From Myxococcales bacterium (GTDB lineage: Bacteria; Myxococcota_A; Polyangia; Fen-1088), in contig PMZX01000159.1 of assembly GCA_003170035.1 (NCBI GenBank), positions 5,423 through 15,482 of the forward strand: a stretch of DNA of 10,060 nt, in the 5' to 3' direction. A program made the position numbers and the translations under genes. Shown here one piece after another: positions 5,106-10,060 of the stretch. A model generated the notes under the pieces. That model ran no database searches. It was not told the DNA's origin and was given only the letters and a program-made list of their open reading frames with translations. Positions within the stretch are counted from its first letter, which is position 1; each line of letters starts with the position of its first letter.

Positions 5106-7520
5106 TCAGTGCGCCGATGCGTGATGCAGGATCGTGGCGGACGCGCCGACCGCCCACACGTCACCTGCGGCATAGCCCCTGAGGCCGGCCAGGGGCTCAC
5201 CGAGCTGGAAAGGCGATTTGACAACCGAGGCGCTGGTACCGTCCCAATGATAGAGCCCCCGGCCAGAGACCCAGACGTCGCTGTCGCTGCCGACCCAAAT
5301 CGCACTCGGATTGTCATCCATTTGGGTTGCGATGTGAAAGGTCCCCATGTCATCGAGCGGAGCTAGCGATCCCTGGTACAGACCGATGAACCCCTTTGCA
5401 ATCGAATCGTCGTAGCCTGCGACCATGATGCGCCCATCCGCCGTACCCCAAAGCGCGTTTCCCTTTGCGTATGAGCCGCCGTTGAGATAGGTCCGCGGCG
5501 CCCAGATGCCGACCATGCCGTTTTCCGGCGGGAATTTTCGCATCGCCGACAGGGCATCCCCGTTTTGGCAAATAGCGAGCAGGTCGCTGCCATTGCCCCA
5601 AAGCGCGGTACAGTCGCCTGGGTACGGATCCATACTCACGGTCCAGTGCGCGCCGTCAAACCAGGCCGTGGTTGACTGCGCGCCAACCGCCCACACGTCG
5701 TTGGCTGCGTTGGCCCACACGCGAGTGAAATCGTTGGTGGTGCCAGTGCTGGTCTCGGTCCAGGTCGATCCGTCATAGTGGGCGGCGAGTCCCTTGGCCC
5801 CCACCACCCAGATGTCGGACGCAGAGCGCGCCATCACGTCGTTGATCGCACGGGCCTCCGCGGCCACCCAGCCGCCGACCGGCATTCCATCCTTCCAGTG
5901 CTGGACCGACATTGACCCGGGAGACGCGATCCAGGCATCGTTCGGGCCCACCGGCGCGACACTCCGATTGTTTGCGTTCGGGCGCGCCTGGGCGACATCG
6001 GTGAACGCGCCCTTTTGCCCGTGCACCAGCGTTCCCGCCTGGCCAACTCCCCAGAAATCGTCCGACGAGGCCCCGGCGAGGGCTTGTACCCACCCCGCCC
6101 CTCCCTCGAAGGCCTTTTGCCAAGCGCCGGCGACGTAGTGAAAGATAACCTCTCCCCCGGCCGCCCACAGATCGCCAGCGATCGGCGACCAAAGCGCCCA
6201 GCAATCGGTCATTTCAGGGTTGGGCGTGCTCCAGGCGTGGCCATCCCACAACATCGGCACGCGCGCGGGGTCGCCCAGGTTCGTGCCGCAGATCCAAACC
6301 TTGCCCCGGCCGCCCGAGGCCACCGCCCCAGGCCCCGCGGGAGTATCGATCTGCGTCCAGGTGGCGCCGTCGAAATGCAGGAGCGATCCGGCAGAGTACG
6401 TGTTCGTGACCCATACGTCGTCGCTGGCGGAGCCGGCTATCGCATTCACCAGGTTGGTCCAGGTCGCCACGGTGAAGCGGCTGCCATCCCAATGCGCGGC
6501 CCCGGATCCTACCAGCCAGATGTCATTGCGGCTGGTGCCCCAGATCGCGAAAACCGATTGAATGGGAGAGGTCATCCATTCGGCCCATTGTGTGCCATCC
6601 CAACGAAGCAAGACGTCTTTGCTGGTGATGTCTGGATACGGCACATACGCCGCCGTCAGCACGAAATCCGACGAGGCACCCCAAATGGCGCTAATGAACC
6701 GATCCGTCACCACGTACGGTTCGAGGCGGGTGCCGTTCCAGTGCAGCAAGGTTCCTCCCTCCCCGCCCATCCACGCATCCGCGGGACCGCTCGCCCACAC
6801 ACTGGTGAGGGTGTTCCCTTGCGGGACCGGCGATACCCAGCACCACCCGTCGGAGCTGCAAAAGCCGCTGCCTGAGGCGCCGGATAGTCCGTCAGCCGTG
6901 GCGCCGTCAGTTGCGGCCACATCGGCGCCCTTGCTGTCGGACGCGCCGCCATCGGCACGACCGGTATCCATGGCCACCCCGTCGGCGCCGGCACGATCCG
7001 TTGCAGAATCCGGGGCTGTCCTGTCGGCCGCACTGGCGTCAGATGTGATCCCATCGGGGCCTGCGCGATCCGGAGCTGTCCCGTCGGCCGCACTGCCATC
7101 AGATGCAATCCCATCGGGACCTGCGCGATCCGGCGCTGCCGCGCTGGCATCGGAGGCACCAGATCCGGCGCGGTCAAGCCCGCCGTCAGTAGCAGCCGGC
7201 AGGTCAGCCGCAAACGCGGCGTCCGTCCCCTGCGCGGAATCCGGGCTTGCAGAGGGTCCGTCCATGGTCGGGCCACCGCCCTCTGCCCCGCTGCCCGCGA
7301 ATGAGTCAGCGGGGATCGAATCAGTGCCAGCCTCTCCTGAGGCCGCCCGGCGCGACGTGCTCGAACATCCCGCAAACGCGAGTAGGGCCGAGATCGCGGA
7401 GACTGCGCACAGATTCAGGGCATTGCCGCGGCTCTTTCCGCCAGTTCCAGGTGCTGATGAAGCTGTATCGATCACGCAGGACAGTGTACTCCAATTGCGC
7501 CCGCCTCGGCTCTCCGTCAT
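5106..7520 (-). CDS. Large lipoprotein with Asp/Ala-rich stalk and about 14 DVWAVG-type propeller modules
   Basis: An 804-residue protein from the ATG at 7520. The N-terminal region before the hydrophobic segment is long and no Shine-Dalgarno precedes 7520, so a GTG at 7475 (Val16) is a real alternative. The hydrophobic segment ends in F-A-G and Cys52, a good lipobox. Residues 53-219 are a stalk rich in Asp, Ala, Gly, Ser and Pro, with repeats such as DRAGPDGI. Residues 220-804 carry about 14 modules of the type 'VWGxxxxDVWAVGxxGTLLHWDGxxWTxxxxP'. The last module stops at ILHHASAH without its final strand, and the segment GWCWVSPVPQGN before the first module fits that strand. This suggests two seven-bladed propellers or one circularly closed array. 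Such proteins are frequent, and mostly uncharacterised, in Myxococcota. It is convergent with the cupin (67 bp between stops) and divergent from the Cys-rich gene (60 bp between starts). Ligand unknown. Confidence 0.88.
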   Translation of the reverse strand: MTESRGGRNWSTLSCVIDTASSAPGTGGKSRGNALNLCAVSAISALLAFAGCSSTSRRAASGEAGTDSIPADSFAGSGAEGGGPTMDGPSASPDSAQGTDAAFAADLPAATDGGLDRAGSGASDASAAAPDRAGPDGIASDGSAADGTAPDRAGPDGITSDASAADRTAPDSATDRAGADGVAMDTGRADGGASDSKGADVAATDGATADGLSGASGSGFCSSDGWCWVSPVPQGNTLTSVWASGPADAWMGGEGGTLLHWNGTRLEPYVVTDRFISAIWGASSDFVLTAAYVPYPDITSKDVLLRWDGTQWAEWMTSPIQSVFAIWGTSRNDIWLVGSGAAHWDGSRFTVATWTNLVNAIAGSASDDVWVTNTYSAGSLLHFDGATWTQIDTPAGPGAVASGGRGKVWICGTNLGDPARVPMLWDGHAWSTPNPEMTDCWALWSPIAGDLWAAGGEVIFHYVAGAWQKAFEGGAGWVQALAGASSDDFWGVGQAGTLVHGQKGAFTDVAQARPNANNRSVAPVGPNDAWIASPGSMSVQHWKDGMPVGGWVAAEARAINDVMARSASDIWVVGAKGLAAHYDGSTWTETSTGTTNDFTRVWANAANDVWAVGAQSTTAWFDGAHWTVSMDPYPGDCTALWGNGSDLLAICQNGDALSAMRKFPPENGMVGIWAPRTYLNGGSYAKGNALWGTADGRIMVAGYDDSIAKGFIGLYQGSLAPLDDMGTFHIATQMDDNPSAIWVGSDSDVWVSGRGLYHWDGTSASVVKSPFQLGEPLAGLRGYAAGDVWAVGASATILHHASAH
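7021..7140 (-). repeat. Tandem 60-bp duplication in the Asp-rich stalk
   Basis: Two adjacent 60-bp units, 7021-7080 and 7081-7140, differ at 8 positions (about 87% identical). Both stay in frame and each encodes a 20-residue block around DRAGPDG. Less perfect related units flank them. This shows that the stalk grew by in-frame duplication, like the GH2 stalk but with a different amino-acid composition. Confidence 0.85.
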
Positions 7521-7580
7521 TTCAGCGACTCACTCGCCGCCAGCTAGACGTGCTGTCCCTTGCGTGTGATAGTTGAAGGT

Positions 7581-8726
7581 ATGAGCCGTACGCGCAGCCT
7601 GCTGGTCGTTGCGCTGGTCTTCACAGGGGCGTGCAAGAAGACCATGTCGATGGGGGAGTTCGCGGAGACACTCCCAGGCGTCTATTGCGATCGGGTCTTC
7701 TCGTGCTGCAACCCCACTGAGGCACGGCGTCTTTTCGGCGTGGGAGGCTACGCCGTGTACGTCACCGACCGGTGCGGCCGCGCTCAGAGCGTGCCCCCCA
7801 CGGTCGAGAGTTGTCGCGCGCAGATGAAGCGCGTGTATGAGACGAATGCCGAGGCCGTCGGGTACGGGTTCTACGCGTACGACGCCGCGCACGCCGCTGC
7901 CTGCGTGGCGAGCCTGCGCGGGGGAACCTGCGCCGATCTCGTGGCTATGAAAACGGGGCAATCAGGAACGGTTGACGATTGCGCGCTCAGCTATCAGTTC
8001 CGCCAGGGCGGCGAAGGGTTCATCTGCTTCTACGACGGGCAGTGTTTTGACGGACTGGTCTGCGCCTTCGAAGGGGACAGCGAGGCCGGAGTATGTCGGC
8101 CTGTGGCAGAGGTGCCGAACAGCTGCCCGCGCTGCCCAGCGGGGCAGTACCAGTACTGTGACTACAGTACCGGCGGCCAGTGTCTGCCCAAGCTCGCCGA
8201 CGGAGCGCCCTGCTCATACGATCCGATGTGCTCCTCGTCGGTTTGCTGGAGCGAGAGCGTTTCGTCCACCCCCGCGTCGGGGAGCTGCGGGTTGCCTGCC
8301 GGCGTATGCCAGGGCACGCAGACCGACGCAGGGGAATCGACCGTGGATGCCGAGGTGTGCGAGCCCGACACCCCAGCGGCGCCCGATTCGAGTGGCGTGG
8401 ACGCGAAGGATGTCCGGGAGGGAGATCCTCTTGTCTACTGTCGGCAGGGCGCCGCCTGCACGGGCGCCGAGACCTGTGTCGTCGATTGCCATGGTTCGAT
8501 CGCCGGTCTGAATCTCTCGCCGCACATGGAGTGCTCGTGCGTGGATGGACTCTTTGCCTGTACGGTGCCGCCAAGCCTTGTCGACACGACCCCACCACCG
8601 GCATGCCCGGCTGACACGAGCAGTCCCTGCGATGCTCAGTGCCGCGTCTGTGTCTTCGCCTCCGACCCGAGCAAGGCCAGCCGGTGCTTCTGTTCGGTCG
8701 AGGGCACATGGGTGTGCGGAGGCTAA
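7581..8726 (+). CDS. Cys-rich lipoprotein with Dickkopf-like modules (first of a tandem pair)
   Basis: A 381-residue protein. I chose the ATG at 7581 because the signal peptide MSRTRSLLVVALVFTGAC starts there. A GAAGG is present but only 1 nt away, so a GTG at 7566 or TTG at 7560 is not excluded. Cys18 follows T-G-A, an atypical lipobox. Residues 25-140 form an N-terminal domain opening with 'EFAETLPGVYCDRVFSCC'. About 145-235 are Dickkopf-like Cys modules (FICFYDGQCFDGLVC, QCLPKLADGAPCSYDPMC). About 245-280 are an Asp-rich spacer. About 285-381 hold two further Cys units ending in C-x-C-x2-G-x3-C (CSCVDGLFAC) and C-x-C-x3-G-x2-V-C (CFCSVEGTWVC). The high, even number of cysteines suggests disulphides and an extracytoplasmic site. 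It shares the F-A-[ED] and CC N-terminal pattern with the next gene. There is no MYXO-CTERM-like tail. Function unknown. Confidence 0.88.
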   Translation: MSRTRSLLVVALVFTGACKKTMSMGEFAETLPGVYCDRVFSCCNPTEARRLFGVGGYAVYVTDRCGRAQSVPPTVESCRAQMKRVYETNAEAVGYGFYAYDAAHAAACVASLRGGTCADLVAMKTGQSGTVDDCALSYQFRQGGEGFICFYDGQCFDGLVCAFEGDSEAGVCRPVAEVPNSCPRCPAGQYQYCDYSTGGQCLPKLADGAPCSYDPMCSSSVCWSESVSSTPASGSCGLPAGVCQGTQTDAGESTVDAEVCEPDTPAAPDSSGVDAKDVREGDPLVYCRQGAACTGAETCVVDCHGSIAGLNLSPHMECSCVDGLFACTVPPSLVDTTPPPACPADTSSPCDAQCRVCVFASDPSKASRCFCSVEGTWVCGG

Positions 8727-8783
8727 TCGGGAGTAGACGGACCAGGAAGTCGAGTATCATGCCCGTGGGCGTGTCGCCCCCTC

Positions 8784-8789
8784 GAGGAG
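8784..8789 (+). promoter_or_regulatory. Ribosome binding site (GAGGAG) of the second Cys-rich lipoprotein
   Basis: GAGGAG sits 5 nt upstream of the ATG at 8795. It sets the start there rather than at the upstream in-frame codons from 8639, which overlap the preceding gene and would bury the signal peptide. Confidence 0.85.
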
Positions 8790-8794
8790 CATCT

Positions 8795-9682
8795 ATGAAC
8801 AAAAGACTTGGCTTCGTTACTGCCGTGGCGCTTGCGTGCGCCACCGGATGCGGAAAAAGCGATTCCGAGAAGTTCGCCGACAGCTACTGCGCCGAAATGG
8901 CCAAGTGCTGCGGCCAGGCGGGCCTACCCGCCGACGGCAATACCTGCCACGATTGGATGAACTTCGCGGCAATGGGCGGATCGTACAACTCTTCCGCGGG
9001 CGACGCGTGCTTGGCCGAGATGAGGTCGCAGGTCAGCGCCGGCACTTTTTGCACCGGCTCCTCATCGTCGCCGTCGCCTTGCGATTCGGTGTACGGCAGC
9101 TCGAGCGGCAACAAGAAGCCGGGCGAGACGTGCAGTTTCGACAGCGACTGCGCTCCGTCGAGTGAGGGCAAGGTGGTGTGCGCCAGCCTCTTCGTGAACA
9201 ACACCTTCATCGACAAGTGCCAGGTGCAGATTGCGGGCAAGGCCGGCGACACGCCCTGCGTGGGCACGCAGGAGGGAACGAACTTCCTATCCTACCAGGC
9301 GAGCAACGCGATGGATGTTGTGTCCCGCGGCTACGTGTGCGATGTCGCCGATGCCGTGACCTGCCAGGATGGCACCTGCGTCGCGCTCAAAGCCCTGGGC
9401 GCGTCCTGCTTGATCTCTACCGAGTGTGTGCGCACGGCGTATTGCAGCTACCCGGGGGACGTCTGCACGACAAAGATCAGCGCCGGCGGCGCCTGCAACG
9501 GCATCGCCGGCTCGGAATGCGTCGACAGCGCCTACTGCGACACGAACGCCCGGCAATGCATGGCCAAGCTCGCGAACGGCGCGGCCTGCACCAGCCTGAT
9601 CACGTGCCAATCACTCTACTGCTCGGGGGGAACCTGCCAAGGCAGCTCCACCGCCGGGCTGTCGATATTCTGCGGGTCGTGA
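8795..9682 (+). CDS. Cys-rich lipoprotein with Dickkopf-like modules (second of a tandem pair)
   Basis: A 295-residue protein starting MNKRLGFVTAVALACATGC, with Cys19 after A-T-G as probable lipidation site. An N-terminal domain (about 22-95) begins KFADSYCAEMAKCC, matching the FA-x-YC-x-CC pattern of the gene upstream. From about residue 108 to the end run Cys modules of the type 'GxxCxxxxxCxxxxYCxxxxxxCxxK': ETCSFDSDC, ASCLISTECVRTAYC, GACNGIAGSECVDSAYC and AACTSLITCQSLYC. The segment QCMAKLANGAACTSLITC is close to QCLPKLADGAPCSYDPMC in the upstream protein, so the two are likely tandem paralogues. The intergenic gap is 68 bp and co-transcription is plausible. It lacks the Asp-rich spacer and the second type of Cys unit, so it is a shorter version. 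Line 9481-9540 is 73% GC. Many Myxococcota proteins of this kind are labelled Dickkopf N-terminal domain. Role unknown. Confidence 0.9.
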   Translation: MNKRLGFVTAVALACATGCGKSDSEKFADSYCAEMAKCCGQAGLPADGNTCHDWMNFAAMGGSYNSSAGDACLAEMRSQVSAGTFCTGSSSSPSPCDSVYGSSSGNKKPGETCSFDSDCAPSSEGKVVCASLFVNNTFIDKCQVQIAGKAGDTPCVGTQEGTNFLSYQASNAMDVVSRGYVCDVADAVTCQDGTCVALKALGASCLISTECVRTAYCSYPGDVCTTKISAGGACNGIAGSECVDSAYCDTNARQCMAKLANGAACTSLITCQSLYCSGGTCQGSSTAGLSIFCGS

Positions 9683-9705
9683 GTTCTCAGGTGGTCGTGT
9701 TGTGG

Positions 9706-10060
9706 TCAGAAGATCGGCTGCGCCACCAGCGCGAGCAGCTTGCGTTGGGTGCGCGTCGCCAGGGGAGGGGAGAATCGGCTGGCCACAAGCGCACCACCGG
9801 CGGCCACGATCCGACGCGCGCAGGCGAGGTAGTGCGCATACTGTTCAAGGCCCTCGGCCACTGCCTCGGATTCCTGGCGCCAGCGCTCGTCGAGATCGCC
9901 GAGCTCGGCCTGCAGGGCAGCGGCTTCGTCCCGCACACCCCGGGTCTGCAAGTTCTCGTAGCGCAGGCGCACGTCTGCCAAACGCTCACGCAGATCCGAG
10001 AGCGGGGTCGCGGACTGGTCGAGGAATGTGCCCAGCTCGGTCAGGCGAGTGAAGACCGCG
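9706..10060 (-). CDS. C-terminal part of a helical, probably coiled-coil protein (partial)
   Basis: The minus-strand frame is open from the right window edge to a TGA at 9708-9706, giving about 118 residues with the start outside the window. Sequence past the TTG at 9981 still reads as protein-like (FTRLTELGTFLDQ, ATPLSDLRERL), so that TTG is not needed as a start. The visible part is rich in Glu, Arg, Leu and Ala with heptad-like spacing (LRERLADVRLRYENLQ, then AALQAELGDLDERW), typical of a coiled coil. It is followed by an Ala/Leu helix and the tail LALVAQPIF. I see no catalytic motif. The gene converges with the second Cys-rich lipoprotein, with 23 bp between stops and no clear terminator hairpin. 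Family unknown. Confidence 0.65.
   Translation of the reverse strand, partial: AVFTRLTELGTFLDQSATPLSDLRERLADVRLRYENLQTRGVRDEAAALQAELGDLDERWRQESEAVAEGLEQYAHYLACARRIVAAGGALVASRFSPPLATRTQRKLLALVAQPIF

Noticed and set aside
6015..7569. Plus-strand frames of 286 and 335 residues opposite the 14-module propeller
   Set aside because: They have no recognisable domain and biased Ala/Pro/Ser composition. The minus-strand frame shows clear module periodicity and a signal peptide, so these are shadows.
8020..8844. 274-residue minus-strand Arg/Ser-rich frame
   Set aside because: It is a shadow of the Cys-rich gene, with the low-complexity Arg composition typical of antisense frames in GC-rich DNA.
9702..10052. 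116-residue plus-strand frame near the right edge
   Set aside because: It is Arg/Ala/Pro-rich with no motif. The opposite frame gives a coherent coiled-coil protein that stays open to the window edge.

Overview
The window looks like a chromosomal stretch from a high-GC, Gram-negative member of the Myxococcota, of the Polyangia/Sorangium type. This is an inference from gene style, not from a marker gene. Five of the eight genes encode predicted secreted lipoproteins. Three of those carry long low-complexity stalks behind the lipidated cysteine (Gly/Ala/Thr-rich, TGG-repeat, and Asp/Ala-rich). The lipoproteins are beta-propellers, a glycoside hydrolase and Dickkopf-like cysteine-rich proteins, all common in myxobacterial surface proteomes. 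No rRNA, tRNA, CRISPR array, transposase or phage gene was seen.

Layout: (1) 1-261 (+), the 3' end of an unrecognised gene cut by the window edge. (2) 297-1583 (-), a lipoprotein with six CxxxGC modules that reads as a seven-bladed propeller. (3) 1584-1951, a divergent intergenic region with two 16-bp perfect inverted repeats. (4) 1952-4612 (+), a stalked lipoprotein of glycoside hydrolase family 2 with both catalytic glutamates visible. (5) 4688-5038 (+), a small cupin. (6) 5106-7520 (-), a large lipoprotein with an Asp-rich stalk and about 14 DVWAVG-type modules. (7) 7581-8726 and 8795-9682 (+), two tandem, related Cys-rich lipoproteins. (8) 9706 to the right edge (-), the C-terminal part of a helical, probably coiled-coil protein.

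How they may work together (inference): the GH2 enzyme would act outside or at the cell surface on an oligo- or polysaccharide. The divergent propeller lipoprotein shares its upstream region and its lower base composition, so the two may form one regulated or transferred unit. The cupin follows GH2 on the same strand after 75 bp and could be co-transcribed. The 14-module propeller and the Cys-rich pair look like a second, separate block of surface proteins. No established pathway is visible. The interest lies in the dense group of stalked surface lipoproteins and in the internal repeat logic of the propellers.
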